Part shown: one piece after another, positions 1 to 8,165 of the stretch
Position numbering within the stretch: the stretch's first letter is position 1
How the letters are laid out: every line of letters begins with the position of its first letter
Origin: Terriglobales bacterium
GTDB lineage: Bacteria; Acidobacteriota; Terriglobia; Terriglobales; Acidobacteriaceae
Assembly (NCBI GenBank): GCA_035567895.1
Contig: DATMPC010000058.1
Coordinates: 62,001 to 126,000 of the forward strand
DNA length: 64,000 nt
Direction: 5' to 3'
The notes under the pieces: generated by a model
What the model was told of the DNA's origin: nothing
Database searches by the model: none
The model's input: the letters and a program-made list of their open reading frames with translations, nothing else
Made by a program: the position numbers and the translations under genes

Positions 1-1
1 C

Positions 2-724
2 GCCTTCGGCAATATGCGACGGGCAGAGGCTCTTAATTGTGCGCGCAACTTGGCCAAGTTGAGACAACCGGTGAATCCGATCGAGTGGCCAATCAATCCG
101 CAGGTTCCCGGTGCAGTCATCATGTTCAGCCCGAATGCGGAGTTCTTCTCGTCCGCGATACTGCAGCCGCCGTATTTCGACAGCGAGGGTGATTCTGCTT
201 CTAACTACGGTTCAGCTGGGTCTGCGATGGCGCATGAGATCACACACAGCTTCGATGAACTGGGAAATATTTACGACGCAAAAGGCCGCCTCGGGGCTTG
301 GTGGACGGCAGAGGATCGCGCCAGGTATGGCGAGCTGGCTGAGAAGCTTGTCGGGCAATTCAACCGGTACTGTCCGTTTCTCGACCTTTGCGTCAATGGG
401 AGACACGTCTCATCTGAAAATGTCGCCGATCTGGCTGGGCTGTTAGTGGCTCATGACGCCTACCTTCTTTCCCTCAAAGGCAAGGATGATGTCATCATTA
501 ACGGATTGACAGGCGAACAACGCTTTTTCCTCGCGTTCGCAAAGAGATGGCGCAAACTCCAGACCGAAACTGCGCTGCGTCAGCAGCTCAAAACCGATAC
601 CCACTCGCCGGGAGAATATCGTAGCGACACAGTGCGCAACGTCGATGCCTGGTATGACACGTATAAGGTCGCGCCAGGCGATAAACTCTCCCTGCGACCT
701 GACGATCGCGTCAAGATCTGGTAA
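2..724 (+). CDS. M13 family metallopeptidase (neprilysin-like), 3' part only
   Basis: The reading frame is open from the first bases of the window, so the 5' end lies outside it; about 240 C-terminal residues are present. The zinc-binding HExxH motif (HEITHSFDELG, around bases 232-265) and the downstream third-ligand motif (SENVADLAGL, around 412-441) are both intact and identify the catalytic domain of neprilysin/PepO peptidases. The C-terminal end (VRNVDAWYDTYKV, then a short positively charged tail) also fits the family. M13 enzymes are usually secreted or membrane-anchored zinc endopeptidases of about 650-700 residues; the signal or anchor would be in the missing part. The stop at 722-724 is close to an apparently truncated domain fragment. 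Confidence 0.9.
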   Translation, partial: AFGNMRRAEALNCARNLAKLRQPVNPIEWPINPQVPGAVIMFSPNAEFFSSAILQPPYFDSEGDSASNYGSAGSAMAHEITHSFDELGNIYDAKGRLGAWWTAEDRARYGELAEKLVGQFNRYCPFLDLCVNGRHVSSENVADLAGLLVAHDAYLLSLKGKDDVIINGLTGEQRFFLAFAKRWRKLQTETALRQQLKTDTHSPGEYRSDTVRNVDAWYDTYKVAPGDKLSLRPDDRVKIW

Positions 725-729
725 CGCAA

Positions 730-1035
730 ATCGAGGGTACGATACTCGGACCAAACCTGCCGCTACGCACCATCTCCATGGCCCACTTTGATGGGGAAGG
801 AAATGTTACCTCGGTTGACTATGTCGTGGTCAACGGAATGCTTCCCGTGGAAAAGTGGAGGCCCGGCAACTGGACTTACAAGATGAATGCGGATTGCACA
901 GGAAAGGGGTCGCTCGCGACAGGCCCGGGTGCTCCCCCCATAAACTTTCACTTCGTGGTGGTCAAACACGGCAAAGAATTCCACGGAGTGGTTGATGGAA
1001 GTGCGATAACTCTCAATGGCTACAGAGTCGATTGA
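730..1035 (+). pseudogene. Fragment of a secreted repeat-type domain, 5' truncated
   Basis: An 85-codon frame could start at ATG 778, but the same frame stays open and protein-like upstream (EGTILGPNLPLRTISMAHFDG), in a different frame from the end of the peptidase gene. There is no Shine-Dalgarno sequence before 778. The pattern GTILG...FDGEGNVTSVD...WRPGNWTYKMNADCTG resembles a beta-rich domain I associate with acidobacterial secreted proteins (recalled, not searched). I read this as the tail of a longer gene that lost its front, though translation from 778 cannot be excluded. No function can be assigned. Confidence 0.4.
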
Positions 1036-1075
1036 ATCAGTTTGATAGGCGGGTGCGTTACCCGTCCTTGTTTAT

Positions 1076-1627
1076 CTAATGTTTTGCGGACGGCGCCGTG
1101 GAGGTTGTGCTGGGTGCAGCCGTCGCGGGCTTAGCGTCTCCACTGCGCGTCATGTTGAGATTTGTGTGGTGCAAAAAATAACCTTCGCCAAAACCATCCA
1201 GCCGGTTGCCATCCGACGAGAGAGTCAAAGCGTAACTCTGCTGGTTCGGGCCGAGGAATCGTTTAAGCGTAACTGCCGTTCCGATGACGCTACCGGTGAC
1301 CAACGTGTCGGGTTCGGATTTCCCGCTGCTGGTATGCCACGTACCTTGTAGCGTCGATCCTGACTGGCATAGGGCAATCCATCCTTGGAAGCGATCATCA
1401 AAGTGGGTGAAGCTCCAGGTGCCCGACAGGTCCTTAGGCTCCTGGGCACGTGCACACCCGGGATCGGTCACGTCGTCCGCGGTATAGACTTTCTTGGCAG
1501 TCGCCCCGCGCGTTTCTTTTTGCTGGCGGTTCTGACGTGCAGCGTCACCCAGGGACTGACCGGCGCACAGGGCGCACCCCAGCAGCAACACCAACCCAAC
1601 GACCGGAACTAGCCGCACAACGCTCAC
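1076..1627 (-). CDS. Secreted hypothetical protein
   Basis: 183 residues beginning at a GTG preceded by GAGGG at suitable spacing. The first 23 or so residues form a signal peptide (hydrophobic core VVGLVLLLGCALC, ending CAGQS). The stretch SLGDAARQNRQQK...KKVYTADDV recurs in short exported acidobacterial proteins. It is followed by a beta-rich region beginning LSGTWSFTHFDD, in which residues GTW and VTGSVIGTAVTL suggest a lipocalin-like or Ig-like fold, and by an Ala/Pro/Thr/Ser-rich tail. No enzymatic motif is visible. It is probably a monocistronic exported protein; function unknown. Confidence 0.75.
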   Translation of the reverse strand: MSVVRLVPVVGLVLLLGCALCAGQSLGDAARQNRQQKETRGATAKKVYTADDVTDPGCARAQEPKDLSGTWSFTHFDDRFQGWIALCQSGSTLQGTWHTSSGKSEPDTLVTGSVIGTAVTLKRFLGPNQQSYALTLSSDGNRLDGFGEGYFLHHTNLNMTRSGDAKPATAAPSTTSTAPSAKH

Positions 1628-1802
1628 ATTTCCCTCAGACAGAAGCTCAGGGTTTGCCTTCCAACGGTACCCCAGTGCCCCGCAGAGCGCAAAATTACGC
1701 TGGTAACGTCGGGGGGCTGAGTTCCAGTGAGGAACTTCAGTCAGAATCGTTCAATGGAACGTCTGGTTCGGAAGCCGATTGCGAGCAGGGCGGGAAAATC
1801 GT

Positions 1803-1861
1803 GGACAGACAGAAAGTTTTCCTAGTCTGGGAACAATCTTCAGAGAACGTTCTGTCTGTCC
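1803..1861. repeat. 12-bp perfect inverted repeat downstream of the thioredoxin/TPR gene
   Basis: GGACAGACAGAA at 1803-1814 is perfectly inverted at 1850-1861 with a 35-base spacer. It lies 35 bases beyond the stop of the minus-strand gene ending at 1896, so it could act as a transcript-end hairpin, but no clear U-run follows. The rest of the 1628-1895 gap holds no convincing gene. Confidence 0.4.
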
Positions 1862-1895
1862 TGTTCACAGCGAGCATCAAAATGCGAAGTAGTCA

Positions 1896-3194
1896 CTACG
1901 CCCCTCCGAGCGCCAGCTTGATCCTTCTCACGTTGTTCTCGCGCTGGCTCTGGCTGGGGATCTCTTGCGCGGCCTTCAGGGCTTGCTCGAGGGTTGCGCG
2001 GGCTTCGGCAGGGTCGCCTTTTTGTTTCAGCGCGTCGGCTTTGGTTTGCAGTAGCCACGAGCGGCCTAGTGCGCCGGGCTCGCGTGAGAGCCCCCGATCG
2101 CATGCAGCGATGCCCGCGTCGTAGTGTTTGGCTGCCTTTTCCATCTGCGCCACCCGCAGCGACGCGTTGTAGTTGTGCGCCATCGTCTGTTCGGAGGTTC
2201 GCAGCGCCGGAAGGATGCGTTCAGGATCGCCGTAGATCTGAATGGCCTCGACGCGAGCGATGTCCACGGCAGAGCGCTCCTCGTCGTCCGCAGGCTTGAC
2301 TGCGTCGAGCTCGCCGAGCCACTTATCTTCCAACATTAAGGCCTGCGCGTTCTCGTTTCGGAAAATAGCGAGATACATGAGCGTGCGGTAAAGCTCGTTA
2401 CGCTCATCGCGGACCGTCTCGGGAGAGGAAAGGGCTTGCTTCGCCAGAGGCTCTAACTTGCCCACAGCCGCAGTCCGCCACGAGGCGGCTGCGTCACCCT
2501 GGGCGTCTTTGCTTTGAACCAGGCACCACATTCCGGCAACCACGGTGCTTGCGAAAGTATTGTCATGCTTCATGACTGACGCTTCGCGGGCGGCAGTCTC
2601 CGCGCATTGCTGATTCTGCTGGTTTAGTTGTAGTGCGGTCACGAGCGAATACTGCGCGAATGGACGTCGCGGCCAATCCGGCGGGCCGAGGCGCAGCACT
2701 TCCTCATAGGCAGCGACTGCTTCCGGCGACTTGGTGCTAAGAAGTGCGTCGGCCCGTTCCAGCGCGGCGTCCGCAGCCGTCTTCCGGTTTTGCGCGAGAC
2801 TCACTCCTCGGTCGAGAAATGCTCTGAGCTCCGGCTCCGACATAGCTCCGGGTTGATCGGCCAGGACCTTGCCTTCGGTGTTGATCACATAAAAGGTGGG
2901 AGTCCCGCTGGCCTCAAAATGGGAAAAGAATTCCTGGTTTTCCGACTTGTCGAAGTTCATTTCCAGCCAGACAAACTGTCCGGCATACCTGTTGAGGTCG
3001 GCATGCGCAAGCATGGTCCTCATCAGGCGGCAGCTCGATCACCACGGCGCCCAGCATTCGACAAAAATCGGCTGCTTGCGTTGCTTTGCCTGCGCCAGGG
3101 CTTGCTTGTAGTTGTCCTGGATGAACGGCAGTTCCGCGAGCAGCGGGAAGGTAAAACCGGCAAGGATCAACAGAGACAGCAATCGCCTTTTCAT
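1896..3194 (-). CDS. Secreted thioredoxin-fold/TPR protein with in-frame UGA at the first active-site Cys (candidate selenoprotein)
   Basis: Read as one frame from ATG 3194 through a single in-frame TGA at 3039-3041, the product is 432 residues. Residues 1-20 form a signal peptide (MKRRLLSLLILAGFTFPLLA). A thioredoxin fold follows: the strand QPIFVECWAPW leads into residue 52 (UGA), then SSCR, giving UxxC where relatives have CxxC. The cis-Pro motif GTPTFYVI and a following helix complete the fold. From about residue 145 onward the chain is helical and TPR-like (SPEAVAAYEEVLRLGP; EPGALGRSWLLQTKADALK). Both sides of the UGA are intact, and a strong hairpin follows it. Selenocysteine insertion is the attractive reading; a point nonsense mutation (TGC to TGA) or a sequence error is the alternative. 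A start at 3236 is possible, but the signal peptide favours 3194. No sel genes are in the window. Confidence 0.7.
2988..3027 (-). promoter_or_regulatory. Candidate bacterial SECIS-like stem-loop
   Basis: In the mRNA, 12 nt after the UGA, CCUGAUGAGG pairs with CCUCAACAGG (one A-A mismatch). Above an internal loop, CAUGC pairs with GCAUG, closing a UUGC tetraloop. The apical loop is 29-32 nt after the UGA, inside the 16-37 nt window reported for bacterial SECIS elements. The usual G in the first two loop bases is absent unless the top G-C pairs open (loop GCUUGCGC). The structure also encodes residues 56-69. Confidence 0.45.
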
Positions 3195-3316
3195 TGCACT
3201 GCAGGAATGACGGTTCGATGGGGCGAACGTGAGCAACTCGGAGCATGTCCGCAGGTCTGTTCGGGCCAGTCGGCCTTGAGTAACTGATCACGAGGATGTC
3301 TAATGACGTTCCCGGC

Positions 3317-5224
3317 TTAATTTGAGATTCCGGCGCGGCTCAGCAGGTTCTGGAAGCGCGAGTCGGAGCGGAGGTTATCTATGCGCAGGTCAGCTTTAAG
3401 GTGCCAATTCATTTCCAGGGATCTCTCCCGATAAGCTCTTTCTAAGAACTCAAATGCTTTGCCCTTCTCGCCAAGTCCCGCATATATGGTTGCCAGGATG
3501 TATGGTGAAATATAGGCACTCTTCGATTTCTGCTCCAAATCACGAAGGATCTTTTTGGCTGCGGCGGGTTTGCCGATCAAGGCGTACGCGTGTGCCAGGG
3601 ATGCAGTAGCGTCATCATCGCCATTCGACATCTCAACTGCTCTTTGATACTCGTAGACAGCTTCCAGCCTCTTTCCTGTACCTTCGTAGCCGATGGCAAG
3701 ATTGTAGTGTTGGACCCACTGATTCGGATCCGAAGCCACTCCGCGCCGGCCTGCTTCGAGCAAGCCCGCATAATCCCGCAATTGATAATAGACGGACTCT
3801 TCGGTCATGACGGAAGTGGGACTAGGATCGATCTCTTTACTCTTAGCCAGCTCGGCCAGAGCTTCGTCGCGCCGGCCCCTGAAAGCAAGAAAGATTGAGC
3901 GATCCTCATGAGCGCAACTGTAACTCGGCGCCAGTGCAATCGCGCGATCGAACTCGCGTTCGGCGGCATCCCAGTTCCACTCATACCGCCAACTTAGCTC
4001 GCCGAGGGTGTCGTGTACTTCGCCGATGCTATCGTCCAGTTCCGCTGCCTTTTGTAGTGCTTCCTTCGCGGACCTGGATGCGAGCTCAGGAGAGATTTGT
4101 CGAAAAAATCCCAAATAGATATAGGAATCTGCCAGCCCCGAATAGGCCAGTGCGAAGCCAGGATCTTTTCGCGCCGCTTCTTCGAAGTAGCTCTTCGCCA
4201 TGTTGAGCGGTCCCGCCATGGTGAACTGATTTGACAGGTAATAACGGCCCTTCAAATAAAGTTCGTAAGCCTCTGGGTTCACTGGACGGGCAGAGCGGAG
4301 CCGGGCCTGCTGCTGCGGAGTCAACTCTACGCGGACTTGCTGTGCGATCGCCTGCGCAACCTCACTCTGCAGTCTGAAGACATCGCCGAGATCGCGCTCA
4401 TACGTCTCAGCCCACAGGTGCTGATCGTTGGGAGCATAGAGCAGTTGAGCTGTAATTCGCACTCGCTTTCCGGAGCGCGTGACCGATCCCTCGACGATCC
4501 CGTCGACGTTCAATTCGCGTGCAATCTCCGGAAGACCTTTCTTCGTGCCTTTGTAACGCATCACCGAGGTTCGGGAGGTCACCCGCAAGGCACTGATTTT
4601 GGCGAGGTCGGTTATCAGCTCATCCGTCATGCCGTCTACAAAGTAATCTTGCGACGAATCGCCGGAGAAATTTTCGAGTGGCAGGACGGCGATAGAGTGT
4701 ATCGGGGGAACTGCACTTGGCGCATGCCAAATTTTTTGCACCAGCCAGAGGACCGCGCCGGCAATCACGAGGCCGAGCAGCGTTAGAACTAATGGAAGCC
4801 GACTCCAGTTGCGCTTCGGCGGAGCAGGTTGGTGAATGGGCTGCTCGGGCAGTGAGGCGGCCAGGGATGGCTGGGGTCCGACTTCCTCCACCTGCGCAAT
4901 GAACCGGTATCCCCTTCCGGTGATGGTCTGCACAAAGCGCGGCTTCTCGGGATCATCTTTCAGCACCTGGCGAATCTTGCGCATGGCGGCGTTGATGCTG
5001 TTGTCAGTATCGAGGTAGACGTCCTTGCCCCAGATGCGCTCGATGATTCGGTCGCGGCTGACCAACTGCCCTCTCTCTTCTATTAAGAGGACGAGCAGTT
5101 CCGCGGGAATGCGCTCCAGCTTAAGCATCCGGCCGGCACGCCGCAGCTCGTAGGAACGTAAGTCCAGCTCAAAATCCTCGCCAAATCGGATCGAGCCGGC
5201 GATGTTGACTAGCTCAGACGCCAT
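3317..5224 (-). CDS. CadC/ToxR-like winged-helix transmembrane regulator with TPR repeats
   Basis: 635 residues. Residues about 10-110 are an OmpR/PhoB-type winged-helix DNA-binding domain (FELDLRSYELRRAG, then SVDNxIN-like DTDNSINAAMRKIRQVL and ITGRGYRFIA). A Pro-rich linker and one membrane segment (LPLVLTLLGLVIAGAVLWLV, about 145-164) follow. Next is a module beginning IHSIAVLPLENFSGD, common in these proteins and related to TolB/adenylate-cyclase-associated domains. The C-terminal half consists of tetratricopeptide repeats. There is no receiver domain, so it is a one-component sensor-regulator. The DNA-binding part faces the cytoplasm. The ligand and targets are unknown; no obvious partner lies beside it. 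Confidence 0.88.
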   Translation of the reverse strand: MASELVNIAGSIRFGEDFELDLRSYELRRAGRMLKLERIPAELLVLLIEERGQLVSRDRIIERIWGKDVYLDTDNSINAAMRKIRQVLKDDPEKPRFVQTITGRGYRFIAQVEEVGPQPSLAASLPEQPIHQPAPPKRNWSRLPLVLTLLGLVIAGAVLWLVQKIWHAPSAVPPIHSIAVLPLENFSGDSSQDYFVDGMTDELITDLAKISALRVTSRTSVMRYKGTKKGLPEIARELNVDGIVEGSVTRSGKRVRITAQLLYAPNDQHLWAETYERDLGDVFRLQSEVAQAIAQQVRVELTPQQQARLRSARPVNPEAYELYLKGRYYLSNQFTMAGPLNMAKSYFEEAARKDPGFALAYSGLADSYIYLGFFRQISPELASRSAKEALQKAAELDDSIGEVHDTLGELSWRYEWNWDAAEREFDRAIALAPSYSCAHEDRSIFLAFRGRRDEALAELAKSKEIDPSPTSVMTEESVYYQLRDYAGLLEAGRRGVASDPNQWVQHYNLAIGYEGTGKRLEAVYEYQRAVEMSNGDDDATASLAHAYALIGKPAAAKKILRDLEQKSKSAYISPYILATIYAGLGEKGKAFEFLERAYRERSLEMNWHLKADLRIDNLRSDSRFQNLLSRAGISN

Positions 5225-5429
5225 TATCCACGCTCAAGGGGAGGCGGCAATTCTACATCGGCTGCAGTAATTCCAAGCAGCCCAAATAGTTTCAGCAGCT
5301 TACGAATTCATGCGGCTTAAGGAAATCTTCAGGTGCCGCCATTGCAGGCCGACGGATGGCTCTAGCAGGATTGGGTTCGCAAATGGCGGGAATCCGCAAA
5401 GAATTTGAAAAATCCAGAAGGTGAAAACC

Positions 5430-5993
5430 ATGACATCAGAATTCACGACTCTCATTCGTACATCGACAAAGAATATTCTCCGTTTGGCATTGCTGAGCAG
5501 CCTTGTCGCATCTGTGCCGCCGCTAGCCGTAGGCCAGGCCAAACACGACCATGACGCTCCGGCCAAGCTTGTCCAAATCGTGCGCGACGCCACGCGGCAG
5601 TTCATTGACGTCAACAATGCTGGCCCCGACTACGGACCTGCGTTTGGCTGCGTGAGCGGCCCGGATCACGGGGCCATGGGCATTCACTACATCAACGGCA
5701 AGCTCGTGGGCGATGGCGAGATCGATGCTGCGCACCCGGAGGCGCTGATCTATGAGCCCGTGGGAGACCGGCGACGGCTGGTGGGCGTCGAGTACATCGT
5801 AGACGCGGCCACCTGGCTTGCCCATCACAACGGCGCTCCACCAATGCTCGAAGGCCAAGCCTTCCAGTTCGTTAACAGTCCGAACCGCTACGGCATACCG
5901 GCATTCTTCGAGTTGCACGTCTGGGCATGGCGGGACAATCCTAATGGTGCCTTCGTGGACTGGAACAATGAGGTGAGTTGCGAAAATCAATAG
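5430..5993 (+). CDS. Conserved secreted hypothetical protein
   Basis: 187 residues from ATG 5430, chosen over a GTG at 5421 because AGAAGG lies 8 bases upstream of the ATG. A signal peptide ends near PLAVGQA. The mature part contains FGCVSGPDHGAMGIHYINGKL and FELHVWAWRDNPNGAFVDWN. Its conserved His, Asp and aromatic residues recur in small exported proteins of unknown role in many bacteria. No transmembrane segment or lipobox is present. It appears monocistronic. Confidence 0.75.
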   Translation: MTSEFTTLIRTSTKNILRLALLSSLVASVPPLAVGQAKHDHDAPAKLVQIVRDATRQFIDVNNAGPDYGPAFGCVSGPDHGAMGIHYINGKLVGDGEIDAAHPEALIYEPVGDRRRLVGVEYIVDAATWLAHHNGAPPMLEGQAFQFVNSPNRYGIPAFFELHVWAWRDNPNGAFVDWNNEVSCENQ

Positions 5994-6092
5994 ATCGATC
6001 GGGGGCGGGTGGCGCAGCTTTCGCCATTGTCCTAGTCTTGCTTGCGATTTCTAAAAAGTGGCGCCACCCACGCTTCCCAGGTTTCCCATTCA

Positions 6093-6133
6093 CTGTTCAT
6101 TCACTGATCAGGGGGCTAACAGTGAATGAACAG
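6093..6133. repeat. 14-bp perfect inverted repeat
   Basis: CTGTTCATTCACTG at 6093-6106 is perfectly inverted at 6120-6133 (13-base spacer). AGTGAATG recurs at about 6157-6165. It opens a gene-poor stretch (5994-6886) that otherwise holds tandem repeats and low-complexity frames only. Confidence 0.6.
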
Positions 6134-6281
6134 CGAATTTATCAGTGAAAATAACAGTGAATGTTTTCCACCGCATAAAACCCGCATGAACACTGGGGCA
6201 AGCCCGAAGAGGCAGGGAACTTGCAGTGAATCAGCAGGGACTGCAATCGAAACGACCCTCGCAGTGTCATCGCCATCGCGC

Positions 6282-6385
6282 GACGGGGTCCCCAGCACCC
6301 GGCGCTGTTGCGGTTGATGGGGTGCGGGACGGGGTCCCCAGCACCCGGCGCTGTTGCGGTTGATGGGGTGTGAGACGGGGTCCCC
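6282..6385. repeat. Tandem 46-bp repeat with GGGGTCCCC palindromes
   Basis: A 46-base unit starts at 6282 and again at 6328 with two or fewer differences. A third, diverged unit starts at 6374. Each unit begins GACGGGGTCCCC, includes GCACCCGGCGCTGTTGCGG and ends TTGATGGGGTG. Partial copies of the same words recur near 6640 (GGGGTCCCCAGCACC) and 6710 (GCTGTTGCGGTTGCTGGGG). Open frames crossing this stretch are repeat-encoded and not believable genes. Function unknown; REP-like. Confidence 0.75.
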
Positions 6386-6798
6386 GGCAACCGCCGATTC
6401 GGGTCCCCACGAAGGCCTGCTTTTTGGCGTTCGTGGGGTGAGGTGTTGTCCGCCGCGGCGGACCGGGCATAGGGCTGATCTCTCCCACACCATCCTCCTC
6501 TCTCGTTGGTACCCCGATTGTGAGCGGCGCGTCAAGAGTTGTACCGTCGCTCGCTGTGGAAATCGGTCTTGACTTTGGCTGTTTGGTATTCCTGAATGCT
6601 GAGTGCCGCTCGAGCCGAGGTCAGTACCGGCGGCGGATCCGGGGTCCCCAGCACCAGGGCTCCCGGATTGGGCCGCCTCTGCCCAATCTGGGATGGCGGC
6701 GAGCGCCGCTGTTGCGGTTGCTGGGGTGGAGGTAGCCGCTGGGTTGAGCCGCTGGTACTAGAGAGCCGCACCCATTCGCTACCGCGAACGGTACTGAC

Positions 6799-6960
6799 TC
6801 AGTGCTCAGCTCTACGGAGACTGATGTTCCGCCACAGCCTTCCATCACCGAGGGTATACGTCCCTTCGATCGTGTCGCCTTTCACTTCAAGATGGAGGGA
6901 ACTGCCATTGGGCAGAGAGCAAGGGATCAAGTGATTTTTGACGATGTAGGATGCCGTGGT
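6799..6960 (-). pseudogene. Protein-like fragment without a start
   Basis: The minus-strand frame ending in TGA at 6799-6801 reads YIVKNHLIPCSLPNGSS, then HLEVKGDTIEGTYTLGDG and WRNISLRRAEH. This looks like real coding sequence but closes at a stop near 6975 and has no usable start. It overlaps the end of the small frame 6887-7060 in a different phase. A frameshifted or chimeric remnant is likely. Confidence 0.3.
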
Positions 6961-7060
6961 CGATGATGTATTTCTGGATCATGGGCGACAGTTCCTCCCA
7001 CCTTATGACGCCCTTACGCCAGTCTTTCAGAACCTCTTCGCGGTAGTAGACGGGTGGCAC
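6887..7060 (-). CDS. Small hypothetical protein (57 aa)
   Basis: It starts at GTG 7058-7060, preceded at 7 bases by GGAG (context GAGGAGAAAGGGT), a strong Shine-Dalgarno. The product begins MPPVYYREEVLKDWRKGVI and continues RWEELSPMIQKYIIDHGI: charged, helical, without signal peptide or membrane segment. The last 20 residues are less protein-like and may follow a frameshift, since the alternative frame downstream (6799-6960) looks more natural. The true gene may therefore be longer and broken. No family recognised. Confidence 0.4.
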   Translation of the reverse strand: MPPVYYREEVLKDWRKGVIRWEELSPMIQKYIIDHGILHRQKSLDPLLSAQWQFPPS

Positions 7061-7142
7061 ACCCTTTCTCCTCGGTTCTGTTTTGCTTTATTCCTTTTTT
7101 GGGGATTCCAAAATGCGGGTGCGTCACCCGGCCGGACGAAGG

Positions 7143-7553
7143 TCACTTGCAAGTGAAGGAAGCCGAACCACTAACTGTCTTTCCATTGTTGTGTCCAGCA
7201 TCCAGCGTTGCTGTTACCGTGATTGGTGTCGGGCTTGTTCCCGTGCAGGTTGCTCCTCCAAAATTCTGATCTTGAGCATTGCTGATTTTGGCATTGACTG
7301 AGTCCGAAAGCGACCAAGTGACGTTCAGTAGATTGGACTGAGTGCTAAAGCAACCAGACTGCAACCCAGTTCCAAAAGCCAAGAACTGTTGAGCGTTGGC
7401 TGGAGGAGCAGCCGTGTGATCAGCACTGGCACTTTGCGGTGAGATATTCAATGCTGTGAAAGAGCAGTCTTGGGAGCTTTTCGCCCCGCACCCTGAGAGA
7501 AGCGCAATGAGGAGCAGCGAGCCCAACAGAAGGCAGTTCGGAGTGATTCTCAT
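7143..7553 (-). CDS. Predicted lipoprotein, hypothetical
   Basis: 136 residues. The signal peptide ends in a lipobox, LLSGC, so Cys22 should be lipid-modified and the protein anchored in a membrane. The mature part has the character of a bacterial Ig-like domain: FTALNISPQSASADH, a NVTWSLSDS strand and TPITVTATLDAG followed by GSASFTC. Four further cysteines could form disulfides. Similar Ig-like lipoproteins are common in Acidobacteriota. No enzyme motif; role unknown. Confidence 0.75.
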   Translation of the reverse strand: MRITPNCLLLGSLLLIALLSGCGAKSSQDCSFTALNISPQSASADHTAAPPANAQQFLAFGTGLQSGCFSTQSNLLNVTWSLSDSVNAKISNAQDQNFGGATCTGTSPTPITVTATLDAGHNNGKTVSGSASFTCK

Positions 7554-7717
7554 GGAAACAAATTCTAGCGCAGCAGTTCAATCTGGGAAATCCGTTCGCC
7601 GCAAGACTCTGGGACGAAAAGCTGCCTAACTAGCCCGTAGAATCCGAAGAGGAACATTGAAGAAGCGAGGTTCCCGAATCCTCATCACTCGCGTCAACAC
7701 GGACCAAAAGGGGACCG

Positions 7718-7862
7718 AAAGGGGGACAGCCTGAGAGCCTGTCGGAGATAGATTTTCTTCAACGAAGAATCAACAACTACGCACGTCATTCGATGTCTGT
7801 AAGTCATTCATTCCTGGTTCGGGAATTGTTCTCTCCGACAGGTTCTCAGGCTGTCCCCTTTT
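7718..7862. repeat. MITE-like inverted-repeat element (about 31-bp arms)
   Basis: Left arm 7718-7748 (words GGGGGACAGCC, TGAGAGCCTGTCGGAGA) is inverted at 7832-7862 with about three mismatches. The 83-base interior has no gene. Just upstream is a degenerate direct repeat GGACCNAAAGGGGACC. The whole 7554-8165 interval is noncoding and made of this element and the next one. Confidence 0.7.
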
Positions 7863-7903
7863 GCTCCTAACGCGAGTTGCTCGGACGAAGAAACGCAACA
7901 AAT

Positions 7904-8120
7904 CTGTCATTCTGAGGCCCGATGTTGGCCGAAGAATCTCCCGCGATGCATCAGACTTGATTGCCGCCAGTAGGGCACTTTCACAAGGAACCCTTTGTCT
8001 GTCGCCTGAGGCCTGAAATTCAACCCCACAAAACGGGGCTGGCCGAAGTGCCAGTAAGCAGCAATTCAGTTCCGAGACATCGCGGGAGATTCTTCGGCAA
8101 AAGAGGCCTCAGAATGACAG
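7904..8120. repeat. Inverted-repeat element, family 1 copy A
   Basis: Left arm 7904-7949 contains CTGTCATTCTGAGGCC and GCCGAAGAATCTCCCGCGATG. The right arm 8077-8120 is its inverse. Further copies lie at 34172-34324 and 38498-38665. Arms of about 44 bp flank a short, non-coding, copy-specific centre. Confidence 0.75.
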
Positions 8121-8165
8121 TCTTAGAAAAAGGGGGGCGGCCTCAGGAACCCTTGGCAGCCAGCA

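Noticed and set aside
6282-6385. CRISPR-like array
   Set aside because: The units are contiguous 46-bp tandem copies without unique spacers, and no cas genes are nearby.
6116-6771. Long overlapping open frames on both strands
   Set aside because: They read through the 46-bp tandem repeats, have repeated Pro/Gln/Arg-rich products and no ribosome sites; the repeats explain them.
7424-7440. Sigma54-like TGGCAC..TTGC
   Set aside because: Spacing between the two boxes is wrong and it lies inside a minus-strand coding region.
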